Positions 7,262 through 15,260 of a stretch of 64,000 nucleotides of DNA are shown here, in pieces (the first letter of the stretch is position 1; each line of letters opens with the position of its first letter). The DNA is taken from positions 162,201 through 226,200 of the forward strand of contig NZ_JPQU01000056.1 of NCBI RefSeq assembly GCF_000737245.1, read 5' to 3'. The notes under the pieces are model-generated. The model was not told where the DNA came from. It made no database searches and worked only from the letters and a program-made list of their open reading frames with translations. The position numbers and the translations under genes were made by a program. Source of the stretch: Pseudomonas syringae (GTDB taxonomy: Bacteria; Pseudomonadota; Gammaproteobacteria; Pseudomonadales; Pseudomonadaceae).

Positions 7262-10003
7262 GTGTCGTCCAATCTCGAAAAAGTCCTGGCCTGGTCCTGG
7301 ACAGATTTGTTTACCAGCAGAACCGTTGAGCGGGGGTTTGACTATGCCCACGAAGAACGCATTACCCTCGAAGAACTCAATCCGGACTCGGCGCGCACGC
7401 TGTGCCGGGGCTCTGGCGATGAGGTTTATGTTCAGACCCTGAAATTCAGAGATCCTGAACGCTTCGCCAACGCCCTGATCTGCAAATGCACCTGTCCGAT
7501 GCGGGAAAACTGCAAGCATTGTGTGGCGGCGCTGTTCTACCTGCACGCGCCGCGCAATCGCGACGCCTTGCGGTCTGCGCTGGATGAGTCCGCTCCAGTC
7601 CAGGCACCGCGCATACCGCAAAAGCCCATGCTGCCGGAGCGTCTGGTCGACAACATCGTGCCCAAACCCCGGCTGATTCTGGCCAGCGTCGAATTCAGCG
7701 CCTATGAGCCACGCAATGGCCGTATGCAGCGCCACATCCAGCATCGAGCCGCCCTCGCCTTCGGCTACGGCAAGCATTACGCCACCGGCACGGCCAATGT
7801 CAGTATTCTGGTCAGCTCTCTGGGCAGCGATCTGGTCAACCAGAAAAGCGACATCATCGAGCATCTGGAAACCGAAACCCTGCGAATCCGTCGCCAGGGC
7901 GAACTCGAACGCCAACAACGTCAGGTGTTGCAGGACATGGGCTTCAGAGTGGCGACCCGGCAAAGCAAGGCGCTGCCGGACAGCGCCGGAGACATGTTCG
8001 ATCTGCCCAACGACAAGGCCTGGCTGCATTTCGTCCTTAACGATTTACCGCTCCTTGAAGCCCAGGGCTGGGAAATCGAAGTCACCGAGGACTTCGCCTT
8101 CGACGTCACACCGGTGGACGACTGGTATGCGGTCATCGATGACGAGGCTGAGCGCGACTGGTTCGATCTGGAACTGGGCATCATCGTCAACGGCGAACGC
8201 CTGAGTCTGCTGCCGATCCTGATCAACCTGCTGCGCACCCATCCCGAACTGATGAGTGCTGCCGGTATCGCCAAGCGCCGCGATGACGAGCAATTGCTGG
8301 TGCAACTCAATCACTTCACGCAAAACGGCGGCGGGCCGGTGCAGATCGCGTTGCCCTATGGTCGGCTGAAGCCGGTGCTGGCCACTCTCGGTGACTTCTA
8401 CTGGCGCGAGGATGGCAACAATGCCCTGCGCCTGAATACCGCCGACGCCACGCGTCTGGGCAACCTGGATGACCTGCCCCTGAGCTGGCAAGGCGGCGAT
8501 CGTCTGCGTCAATTCGCGGATCGCCTGGCCAACATCAAAGACGCTCCCGTTGAAGTGCCCGAAGGGCTTAACGCAACCTTGCGGCCGTACCAGCATGAAG
8601 GTCTGAGCTGGATGCAATCGCTGCGAGAGCTGGAAGTGGGCGGCGTGTTGGCGGATGACATGGGCCTGGGCAAAACCCTACAGACCCTTGCGCATCTGTT
8701 GATGGAAAAACAGGCCGGCCGCTTGGACCGCCCCGCCCTTGCCGTGATGCCCACCAGCCTGATCCCCAACTGGCTGGATGAGGCGGAAAACTTTACCCCA
8801 CAGCTACGTGTGCTCGCGCTATATGGCGCCAACCGTCATGCCGATTTCGACAATCTGAACCAGTACGACCTTATCCTTACCACCTATGCATTGCTGCCCC
8901 GAGACGAAGAAGTGCTGGCCAAACTGCCGCTGCACACCTTGATCCTCGATGAAGCGCAATACATCAAAAACCCGAATAGCAAGGCCGCGCAGGCGGCACG
9001 CAACCTCAATGCCCGGCAACGTCTGTGCCTGAGCGGCACACCGCTGGAGAATCACCTGGGTGAGCTGTGGTCGCTGTTCCACTTTCTGATGCCGGGCTGG
9101 CTGGGCAGCAGCAAGGAATTCAACAGCAACTACCGCAACCCCATCGAGAAACACGGCAACATGGAGCGCTTGCAGCACCTGAATGCCAGGATCAAGCCAT
9201 TCCTGTTGCGCCGCACCAAGGAACAGGTTGCTACCGAACTGCCACCCAAGACCGAAATCATCCACTGGGTCGAGCTCAATGACGCCCAGCGCGACGTATA
9301 CGAAACCGTGCGCCTGGCCATGGACAAGAAAGTCCGCGACGAGATCAGTCGCAAAGGCGTGGCCCGCAGCCAGATCATCATCCTTGAAGCGCTGCTCAAG
9401 CTGCGTCAGGTGTGCTGTGATCTGCGCCTGGTCAATAGCGCCCCGGCAAGCCCTCGACAGAGCCATTCGGCCAAGCTGCTCAGCCTGATGGAGATGTTCG
9501 AAGAACTGCTCGCCGAAGGACGCAAGATCCTGCTGTTCTCGCAATTCACTTCGATGCTCACACTCATCGAAGCTGAATTGAAGCAGCGAGGCATCGAATA
9601 CGCCCTGCTGACCGGGGCGACCCGTGACCGGCGAACACCAGTGCAGGCGTTTCAAGCCGGCAAGCTGCCGATTTTCCTGATCAGCCTGAAAGCTGGCGGT
9701 ACCGGACTGAACCTCACCGCTGCCGACACCGTGATCCACTACGACCCGTGGTGGAACCCGGCGGCCGAGAACCAGGCCACCGACCGCGCCTATCGCATCG
9801 GCCAGGACAAACCGGTGTTCGTCTACAAGATGATTGCCCGAGGCACCGTGGAAGAAAAAATCCAGCGCCTGCAGCAGGAAAAATCAGCCCTGGCGTCCGG
9901 CGTGCTTGATGGCCGGGTGACCGGCGACTGGAAACTCGACGGAGAAAACCTCGCCGCGCTGTTCGCGCCGCTGCCGGTGCAGGCCAAGAAGGGTAAGAAG
10001 TAA
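7262..10003 (+). CDS. SWIM zinc-finger SNF2 helicase-like ATPase (RapA/HepA-like)
   Basis: A 913-residue Swi2/Snf2 ATPase. Residues about 76-89 carry a SWIM-type zinc site (CKCTCPMRENCKHC). The ATPase core starts near 450 with Walker A DDMGLGKTLQ (about 464) and a DEAQ box (LDEAQYIKNP, about 561). The second lobe contains the conserved TDRAYRIGQ motif near residue 840. Such proteins remodel or translocate on DNA or protein-DNA complexes; the bacterial target is not known. The start is GTG at 7262, with no strong ribosome site. The gene sits alone between the csiV-like gene and the convergent MTI phosphorylase, at a point where I remember no such gene in P. aeruginosa, so it may be a lineage-specific insertion. 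Confidence 0.88.
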   Translation: MSSNLEKVLAWSWTDLFTSRTVERGFDYAHEERITLEELNPDSARTLCRGSGDEVYVQTLKFRDPERFANALICKCTCPMRENCKHCVAALFYLHAPRNRDALRSALDESAPVQAPRIPQKPMLPERLVDNIVPKPRLILASVEFSAYEPRNGRMQRHIQHRAALAFGYGKHYATGTANVSILVSSLGSDLVNQKSDIIEHLETETLRIRRQGELERQQRQVLQDMGFRVATRQSKALPDSAGDMFDLPNDKAWLHFVLNDLPLLEAQGWEIEVTEDFAFDVTPVDDWYAVIDDEAERDWFDLELGIIVNGERLSLLPILINLLRTHPELMSAAGIAKRRDDEQLLVQLNHFTQNGGGPVQIALPYGRLKPVLATLGDFYWREDGNNALRLNTADATRLGNLDDLPLSWQGGDRLRQFADRLANIKDAPVEVPEGLNATLRPYQHEGLSWMQSLRELEVGGVLADDMGLGKTLQTLAHLLMEKQAGRLDRPALAVMPTSLIPNWLDEAENFTPQLRVLALYGANRHADFDNLNQYDLILTTYALLPRDEEVLAKLPLHTLILDEAQYIKNPNSKAAQAARNLNARQRLCLSGTPLENHLGELWSLFHFLMPGWLGSSKEFNSNYRNPIEKHGNMERLQHLNARIKPFLLRRTKEQVATELPPKTEIIHWVELNDAQRDVYETVRLAMDKKVRDEISRKGVARSQIIILEALLKLRQVCCDLRLVNSAPASPRQSHSAKLLSLMEMFEELLAEGRKILLFSQFTSMLTLIEAELKQRGIEYALLTGATRDRRTPVQAFQAGKLPIFLISLKAGGTGLNLTAADTVIHYDPWWNPAAENQATDRAYRIGQDKPVFVYKMIARGTVEEKIQRLQQEKSALASGVLDGRVTGDWKLDGENLAALFAPLPVQAKKGKK

Positions 10004-10040
10004 TAAGAGGTGTTCACCGCTTCACCGCATGGGCGGTCAT

Positions 10041-10067
10041 CTGTGCGAGCCGAGCTTGCTCGCGAAG
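10041..10067. repeat. Degenerate single REP unit
   Basis: CGAGCCGAGCTTGCTCGCGA is one decayed REP half without a clear partner, just left of the complete REPIN. Confidence 0.5.
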
Positions 10068-10102
10068 AACGATGATGCGGTGCCCTGAAGGACCGCAGAT
10101 AC

Positions 10103-10192
10103 GTGGGAGCGAATTTATTCGCGAAGAGGTCGGCACATTCGATAGACATGCGACGGCTGTAAGTCAGCATTCGCGAATGAATTCGCTCCCAC
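10103..10192. repeat. REPIN (REP doublet)
   Basis: GTGGGAGCGAATTTATTCGC and its inverse (ending GAATTCGCTCCCAC) enclose about 45 bases, in the convergent gap between the helicase and MTI phosphorylase genes. Confidence 0.85.
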
Positions 10193-10231
10193 GGGTCATC
10201 AGCCTTACAAGCACTCATCAAACCGCAAGAA

Positions 10232-10972
10232 TCAAGCGGCGCCTAACACCCGGGCGAGTATCGCCTTCACCGTCGCCATCCCAGCCTGCAACGCCTGTTC
10301 GATCTCGGCCATGGTTATCACCGATGCAGATTTGCCCGCCGCCGGATTGACCACCAACGCCAGGCAGGCGTACTCCAGTTCGATCTCACGGGCCAGCGCG
10401 GCTTCCGGCATGCCGGTCATACCGACGATATCGCAGCCGTCACGCTCCAGCCGGATGATCTCCGCCGCAGTCTCAAGCCGCGGGCCCTGGGTGCAGGCAT
10501 ACACGCCACGCTCACTGAAATCGCAGCCTTCAGCGGTCAGCGCCGCAATCAGGCGCCCACGCAACGCTTCGCTGTAGGGAAAGCTGAAATCGATGTGGGT
10601 CACCTGTTCAAGATCATCAGCAAAGTACGTGTGCTCGCGACCGCTGGTGTAGTCGATCAGGTCATGGGGCACACAGAAATGCCCGGTGCCCATGGTCGGG
10701 TGAATCCCGCCCACAGCGTTTACGGCCAGAATCGCCTCGGCTCCCGCTTGCTTCAAAGCCCAGATATTGGCCCGGTAGTTCACCTGATGAGGTGGCAAAC
10801 GATGAGGATGGCCGTGACGGGCCAGGAACATCACTTCGCGCCCCGCGAAGTCGCCCACCTGGATTTCGCCAGACGGCACGCCATAGGGCGTATTCATGGG
10901 CAACGACTGACGAATGTTCAGCCCGTCCAGCTGGGTCAGGCCAGTGCCGCCGATAATCGCGTAGACCGTCAT
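10232..10972 (-). CDS. S-methyl-5'-thioinosine phosphorylase
   Basis: A purine-nucleoside phosphorylase of the MTAP/PNP family, 246 residues. It starts with the phosphate-binding AIIGGTGL and contains RHGHPHRLPPHQVNYRANI and the NAVGGI motif. In Pseudomonas the enzyme at this position splits methylthioinosine (formed from the polyamine/quorum-signal by-product methylthioadenosine) into hypoxanthine and methylthioribose-1-phosphate. The gene begins 9 bases after the nagZ stop with an AAGGAA ribosome site, so the two form an operon. A true MTA phosphorylase cannot be excluded by eye, but the Pseudomonas context favours the inosine-specific enzyme. Confidence 0.85.
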   Translation of the reverse strand: MTVYAIIGGTGLTQLDGLNIRQSLPMNTPYGVPSGEIQVGDFAGREVMFLARHGHPHRLPPHQVNYRANIWALKQAGAEAILAVNAVGGIHPTMGTGHFCVPHDLIDYTSGREHTYFADDLEQVTHIDFSFPYSEALRGRLIAALTAEGCDFSERGVYACTQGPRLETAAEIIRLERDGCDIVGMTGMPEAALAREIELEYACLALVVNPAAGKSASVITMAEIEQALQAGMATVKAILARVLGAA

Positions 10973-10981
10973 GGAGATTCC

Positions 10982-11992
10982 TTAATCAATCAACTGCGCA
11001 CTGCGCAGGGCTTCAATGGCCGCAAGCCAGCGTGGATGCTGGCGGTATTCGGTGCTGGCAAAACCTTGACCACGCATACCGGCAATCCGTGGCGAAGGCT
11101 TGACCTTCAACCGTTGCACCGCACTCAGTGCCAGCTCCGCTGCCGCACGGTCATTGCAAACCAACCCCATGTCGCAACCAGCTGACAGGGCAGCCTCGAT
11201 ACGACTGGCGGCGTCGCCCACCACATGCGCACCGGCCATGGACAGGTCGTCACTGAAGATCACGCCCTCGAAGCCGAGTTCGCCGCGCAAAATATCCTGC
11301 AGCCAGCGTCGGGAAAAACCGGCGGGCTGCGAATCTACCTGCGGATAGATGACGTGAGCCGGCATGACCGCAGCCAATTGCTTGCTGAGGCGAGCAAACG
11401 GCACCAGGTCATTGGCGCGAATCTGCTCCAGACTGCGCTCGTCGGTAGGAATCGCTACATGAGAGTCAGCTTCGGCCCAACCGTGGCCGGGAAAATGCTT
11501 GCCGCAGGCGGCCATGCCCGCCGCATTCATGCCACGAATGAATGCACCGGCCAGCAGCGCGGCGCGCTCAGGATCCCCTTCAAAGGCACGAGTGCCGACC
11601 ACTCCGCTACGTTGATAGTCGAGATCCAGCACCGGCGCAAAGCTCAGATCCAGCCCCACTGCCAACACTTCGGTTGCCATCAGCCAGCCGCACTGCTCGG
11701 CCAGGATTTCAGCATTGGGTTTGTCAGCAATGTGGCGCATGGCCGGCAGACGCACAAAACCCTGGCGCAGACGCTGCACGCGACCGCCTTCCTGATCAAC
11801 CGCCAACAACAGGTCAGGACGCACCGCGCGGATGGCTGCACTCAGCTCACGAACCTGACGCGGATGCTCGATGTTGCGGGCAAAAATGATAAGGCCGCCC
11901 ACTTCGGGCTGACGCAGAAACTGGCGGTCTTCAGCGGTCAACCAAGTGCCCGCCACATCCACCATCAAAGAGCCTTGCAGGCCAGAACTCAT
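10982..11992 (-). CDS. nagZ: Beta-N-acetylhexosaminidase NagZ
   Basis: A cytoplasmic glycoside hydrolase family 3 enzyme that releases GlcNAc from 1,6-anhydro-muropeptides in cell-wall recycling. It also makes the muropeptide signals that induce ampC in related species. The 336 residues contain the catalytic loop KHFPGHG followed by DSHVAIP, and the nucleophile motif FSDDLSM. The start is uncertain. The ATG at 11990-11992 is preceded directly by a T-tract with no ribosome site, and a terminator stem ends at its door. The conserved N-terminus as I recall it from P. aeruginosa (QGSLM) begins at codon 6 here, just after a CTG codon at 11978-11980. Confidence 0.93.
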   Translation of the reverse strand: MSSGLQGSLMVDVAGTWLTAEDRQFLRQPEVGGLIIFARNIEHPRQVRELSAAIRAVRPDLLLAVDQEGGRVQRLRQGFVRLPAMRHIADKPNAEILAEQCGWLMATEVLAVGLDLSFAPVLDLDYQRSGVVGTRAFEGDPERAALLAGAFIRGMNAAGMAACGKHFPGHGWAEADSHVAIPTDERSLEQIRANDLVPFARLSKQLAAVMPAHVIYPQVDSQPAGFSRRWLQDILRGELGFEGVIFSDDLSMAGAHVVGDAASRIEAALSAGCDMGLVCNDRAAAELALSAVQRLKVKPSPRIAGMRGQGFASTEYRQHPRWLAAIEALRSAQLID

Positions 11993-11999
11993 AAAAAAA

Positions 12000-12032
12000 C
12001 ACCATTGCCGATATCCAATCCGGGCAATGGTG
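12000..12032 (-). terminator. Rho-independent terminator of psrA abutting nagZ
   Basis: On the minus strand, a 10-bp stem (CACCATTGCC / GGCAATGGTG, plus coordinates 12000-12009 and 12023-12032) is followed by seven T (11993-11999), directly before the nagZ ATG. Confidence 0.88.
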
Positions 12033-12066
12033 CTTGATCATCGAGTCTGGCGCAATGCGCGAAGGC

Positions 12067-12783
12067 TCAGGCCTTGGCCGTGCTTGGCTGGCCGGTGCTG
12101 CTTTTGCTGCGCGGCTTGAGCTGCGCCGCCATCATCGCCTCATCGCTGACACCTGTTTCAGCCCGCATGCCTGCGGCCAGGAACGGGACCATCAACCGCA
12201 TGACCTGTTCAATGGACGTGTTCACGCCAAAGTCGGTTTCGGCGATCGCGCGCAACGCCTTTATGCCGGACATGCTGAACGCAGCCGCACCGAGCATGAA
12301 GTGCACGCGCCAGAACAATTCGATGGGCGGGATGCGGGGTGCCGCTTCGTTCACCAGGGTCATGTAACGGCGAAACACCTTGCCGTACATGTCCTCAAGA
12401 TACCGCCGCAAGTGGCCCTGGCTCTGACTGAAAGCCAGTCCCAGCAAACGCATGAAGATCGACAGGTCATTGCCGCTGCGCGGTTGCACCACCAGCGCCT
12501 GCTCGACCAGAATTTCGAGAAGCTCTTCAAGAGTGGGCTTGTGTTCGGGTTTGGCCGAACGACGCTCCAGCTCACGATCGAGACTGATGCAGAAAGGGCC
12601 GAGAAATCGCGAGAAAACTGCCTGGATCAGAGCTTTTTTTGAACCGAAGTGATAGTTCACTGCGGCCAGATTGACTGAAGCTTTGCTGGTAATCAGACGC
12701 AGTGAAGTCTCGGCGAAGCCCTTCTCCGCGAACAACTGCTCAGCAGCATCAAGAATGCGTTCAACTGTTTCCGACTGGGCCAT
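12067..12783 (-). CDS. psrA: TetR-family fatty-acid-responsive regulator PsrA
   Basis: A 238-residue TetR regulator with an N-terminal helix-turn-helix (about residues 8-52: VERILDAAEQLFAEKGF ... VNYHFGSKKAL) and a C-terminal ligand and dimer domain. In Pseudomonas, PsrA senses long-chain fatty acids, represses itself and fadBA-type beta-oxidation genes, and activates rpoS. The start at 12783 (MAQSETVE) is preferred over an upstream ATG. The 24-base segment before it contains the operator, and the gene lies in the usual psrA-lexA position, divergent from lexA. Its classical target, fadBA, is about 7 kb away in the same window. Confidence 0.93.
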   Translation of the reverse strand: MAQSETVERILDAAEQLFAEKGFAETSLRLITSKASVNLAAVNYHFGSKKALIQAVFSRFLGPFCISLDRELERRSAKPEHKPTLEELLEILVEQALVVQPRSGNDLSIFMRLLGLAFSQSQGHLRRYLEDMYGKVFRRYMTLVNEAAPRIPPIELFWRVHFMLGAAAFSMSGIKALRAIAETDFGVNTSIEQVMRLMVPFLAAGMRAETGVSDEAMMAAQLKPRSKSSTGQPSTAKA

Positions 12784-12806
12784 GGTTTTCTGCCTGACAA
12801 ACACTT

Positions 12807-12828
12807 GTTTGAAACATACGTTTCAAAC
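12807..12828. promoter_or_regulatory. PsrA operator (autoregulatory)
   Basis: Perfect 9-bp arms GTTTGAAAC and GTTTCAAAC flank the 4-base spacer ATAC, 24 bases before the psrA start. This fits the known PsrA consensus of GAAAC and GTTTC halves separated by 2-4 bases. Confidence 0.85.
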
Positions 12829-12986
12829 TATATCGTTGTCAAGTGCGCCCACTCGTCAAACCCTGAAGAGGTCGCTATTTAACCATATAATCCGAGGCCT
12901 GTAGCCACTCACGCGACGATTGCCCAAGCCAATCGGCTCGTCTCTGCACTTGATTATCAAAAAGGAAGATTGCCAAGCCGCGCGCA

Positions 12987-13021
12987 CTGTATATAATCCC
13001 AGTCACTGTATAAAAAGACAG
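12987..13021 (+). promoter_or_regulatory. Two tandem SOS boxes (LexA operators) of lexA
   Basis: CTGTATATAATCCCAG (12987-13002) and CTGTATAAAAAGACAG (13006-13021) both match the CTGT-N8-ACAG-type LexA site and are 3 bases apart, 10 bases before the lexA ATG. Two boxes suggest tight, cooperative autorepression. Confidence 0.92.
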
Positions 13022-13031
13022 AGCGATCAAC

Positions 13032-13640
13032 ATGATTAAACTGACGCCACGCCAAGCTGAAATTCTGGGATTCATCAAACGCTGCCTGGAAGATAATGGC
13101 TATCCGCCAACCCGTGCGGAAATCGCTCAAGAACTGGGTTTCAAATCGCCCAACGCTGCCGAAGAGCATCTCAAGGCGCTGGCACGTAAAGGCGCGATCG
13201 AAATGACGCCGGGCGCCTCTCGCGGAATTCGCATCCCTGGCTTCGAAGCCAAGACCGACGAAAGCAGCCTGCCTATCATTGGCCGGGTCGCTGCCGGCGC
13301 ACCGATTCTGGCTCAGCAACATATCGAAGAGTCTTGCAACATCAACCCTGCGTTTTTTCACCCGAGTGCCGATTACCTGCTAAGGGTGCACGGCATGAGC
13401 ATGAAAGACATCGGCATCCTTGATGGTGACCTGATCGCTGTGCATACCACCCGTGAAGCTCGCAATGGCCAGATTGTGGTAGCCCGCATCGGTGATGAAG
13501 TCACTGTAAAACGCTTCAAACGCGAAGGTAGCAAGGTATGGCTAATTGCTGAGAATCCGGATTTCGCACCTATTGAAGTGAATCTGAAGGATCAGGAACT
13601 GGTTATCGAAGGCTTGAGCGTCGGCGTCATTCGCCGCTAA
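13032..13640 (+). CDS. lexA: LexA repressor
   Basis: The SOS repressor, 202 residues. A winged helix-turn-helix (1-65, LTPRQAEILGFIKRCLEDNG) precedes an S24 self-cleaving domain. The scissile Ala88-Gly89 bond is in GRVAAGAPI, the catalytic serine is Ser123 (HGMSMKD) and the lysine is Lys160 (VTVKRFKR). Activated RecA triggers cleavage after DNA damage. It is followed after 9 bases by sulA, forming the lexA-sulA operon typical of Pseudomonas. Only a weak GAGCGA ribosome site is seen. Confidence 0.98.
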   Translation: MIKLTPRQAEILGFIKRCLEDNGYPPTRAEIAQELGFKSPNAAEEHLKALARKGAIEMTPGASRGIRIPGFEAKTDESSLPIIGRVAAGAPILAQQHIEESCNINPAFFHPSADYLLRVHGMSMKDIGILDGDLIAVHTTREARNGQIVVARIGDEVTVKRFKREGSKVWLIAENPDFAPIEVNLKDQELVIEGLSVGVIRR

Positions 13641-13649
13641 GGAGACATT

Positions 13650-14120
13650 ATGCAGTTCGTCCAGGCACCGCATGCGCAATTACCCCTTTTTGAAGCATTC
13701 ATGGCACAGCCCATCGCGCCACTGCTCAAAGAGGCAGTCGAAACGTCATGGAACAATGAACCAGAGGTGTTCAGCGAGTTGTCATTGCGTGGTGCTGCGG
13801 GGAACTGCCTGAGTCTATTGGCACCCATTCTTCGAGAACTGAGCCAGGACAGCGATGCCCGCTGGCTAACCCTCATTGCGCCTCCGCCCAGCCTTACCCA
13901 GACCTGGCTGCGTGATGCGGGACTCAATCGGGAGCGCATTCTGCTGCTGCAACCCCGCGGGACGCAGAGCGCGCTGGAACTTGCCCGTGAAGCACTTCGA
14001 CTGGGTCGGAGCCACACGGTGGTGAGCTGGATCAATCCGATCAGCGGGGCATCACGTCAACAGCTGATCAGCGCGGCGAAGCTTGGGGATGCACAGAGCC
14101 TGAATATCCGCCTGGGTTAA
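13650..14120 (+). CDS. sulA: SOS cell-division inhibitor SulA
   Basis: A 156-residue SulA/RecA-NTPase-like protein without a Walker A motif. It blocks FtsZ polymerisation when SOS is induced. The central block RWLTLIAPPPSLTQTWLRDAG and the C-terminal VSWINP region fit the family. It is cotranscribed with lexA (9-base gap, AAGGAGA ribosome site), so the boxes upstream of lexA control it. Confidence 0.9.
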   Translation: MQFVQAPHAQLPLFEAFMAQPIAPLLKEAVETSWNNEPEVFSELSLRGAAGNCLSLLAPILRELSQDSDARWLTLIAPPPSLTQTWLRDAGLNRERILLLQPRGTQSALELAREALRLGRSHTVVSWINPISGASRQQLISAAKLGDAQSLNIRLG

Positions 14121-14127
14121 ATCCTGC

Positions 14128-14361
14128 TCAGTGCAGGACTCGCGGACCGGTGTCCTTTTCCAGCTCGCCTTCAGCCATACGGCCAGCCATCTGAACACCC
14201 ACGCTTAACATCGCCTTCGCGACTTCAACATGCTGGCCCTGAAGGAATTCCTTGGCATCGGCAGAGAAAGCCAGGGTCACCAAGGAACCCTCATCATCCG
14301 CACGGCGCAGCTCGATGCGGCCATCAGGCAGTTCGACAATTTCAAGAAAAGATGTTGGCAT
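14128..14361 (-). CDS. Small conserved Pseudomonas protein of unknown function
   Basis: A 77-residue soluble acidic protein with no known motif: an N-terminal beta-rich segment (SFLEIVELPDGRIELRR) and then a helical part with AKAMLSVGVQMAGRMAEGE. GGAG lies about 9 bases before the ATG. Its place between sulA and the DUF6586 gene, and its convergence with sulA 7 bases away, match the conserved Pseudomonas block. No function is proposed. Confidence 0.75.
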   Translation of the reverse strand: MPTSFLEIVELPDGRIELRRADDEGSLVTLAFSADAKEFLQGQHVEVAKAMLSVGVQMAGRMAEGELEKDTGPRVLH

Positions 14362-14470
14362 CAGGACAATACTCCACGAAAGGCGGCATTGTAGCAGCCA
14401 GTCGACTCAGTCCCTAGGATCTGTTCCCGTTTTATGACGAGCGCGCTGCCGGGATATTCATCATCGCGTT

Positions 14471-14992
14471 TCAGCACTCGCTCAAGCCTTCGCGGAAGCG
14501 GATGGCCAGCCCTTTGAGCTGCTGACGCCAGCTTTCCATTTCTTCGCGATTCAATTCAGTTTCAGGCTCTTCATCGAGATTCACCGCCACGATCAGCGGT
14601 TGAGTCACGTCGCCCTTGACCTTTTTCGGTGCACGGGGCGGTTCGAAAAGACCGTTATAGGCGGCCAGTAACTGTGCAAGCCAGGTTTCGCGGCTCTGAG
14701 CCAGCTCCACCAGTTCAGCCATTTCCGGAATAGCTAGAGCGTCCAGCACATCCTGGGTCAATAGCATCTCAGCACGCGGCGCATTGGCCTGAGGCAGACG
14801 ATAATAACCGGCAATCTCGTGACACAACCCCAACAGCGCACCGTAAAGATGGAACAAGGCAGACTCGCGCTCCGCCTGTAACAGCGCCTGAGCATTCATT
14901 GCCCGCCCCTGCTCGGCCTTGCCCATGGACTCCAGAGCAAGTCCGGCGAAATAAATCTTCTGATTGGTACGGGTATAGAGTTCGTGGGCCAT
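14471..14992 (-). CDS. DUF6586-family protein
   Basis: A 173-residue, mainly helical protein. The N-terminal half (YTRTNQKIYFAGLALESM ... LFHLYGALLGLCHEIAGYY) resembles a HEPN-like four-helix bundle, and an acidic linker follows near residues 120-150. I place it in DUF6586 because of this N-terminus and its position before topA. No catalytic motif was seen and the function is unknown. AGAGGA precedes the ATG. Confidence 0.72.
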   Translation of the reverse strand: MAHELYTRTNQKIYFAGLALESMGKAEQGRAMNAQALLQAERESALFHLYGALLGLCHEIAGYYRLPQANAPRAEMLLTQDVLDALAIPEMAELVELAQSRETWLAQLLAAYNGLFEPPRAPKKVKGDVTQPLIVAVNLDEEPETELNREEMESWRQQLKGLAIRFREGLSEC

Positions 14993-15055
14993 GGTGGCAT
15001 CCTCTGCAACGCTGAGCTGAATAAAAGTCCGACATCTCTAAATTGGCATGCATTC

Positions 15056-15181
15056 CTGTGGGAGCGACCGGGGTGGCGCTACACCTTGCTCGCGAAGGAG
15101 CCGGAACAACCCAAGCATATCTTCAGACCTGAACACCGCCTTCGCGAGCAAGGTGTAGCGCCACCCCGGTCGCTCCCACAG
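15056..15181. repeat. Long-arm REPIN
   Basis: An inverted repeat with perfect 41-base arms (starting CTGTGGGAGCGACCGGGGTG, 15056-15096 and 15141-15181) encloses about 44 bases. The arms are about 10-15 bases longer than those of most other REPINs here because each carries an extra GGGTGGCGCTACACC block. Confidence 0.88.
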
Positions 15182-15203
15182 ATATCCCTCCCAAATAAAA
15201 CAA

Positions 15204-15240
15204 CAAAGCCCCCGGCACATGCAACATACCGAGGGCTTTG
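15204..15240 (-). terminator. Rho-independent terminator of topA
   Basis: The stem CAAAGCCC (15204-15211) pairs with GGGCTTTG (15233-15240), extended by CGG/CCG after one mismatch. On the minus strand it runs into a T-rich stretch, 20 bases beyond the topA stop. Confidence 0.8.
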
Positions 15241-15260
15241 CGTTCAGTCAGGCGCCGGGA

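Noticed and set aside
7262..10003. The SNF2 helicase taken as part of a phage-defence island
   Set aside because: All neighbours are housekeeping genes; no nuclease, methylase or other defence gene is adjacent.
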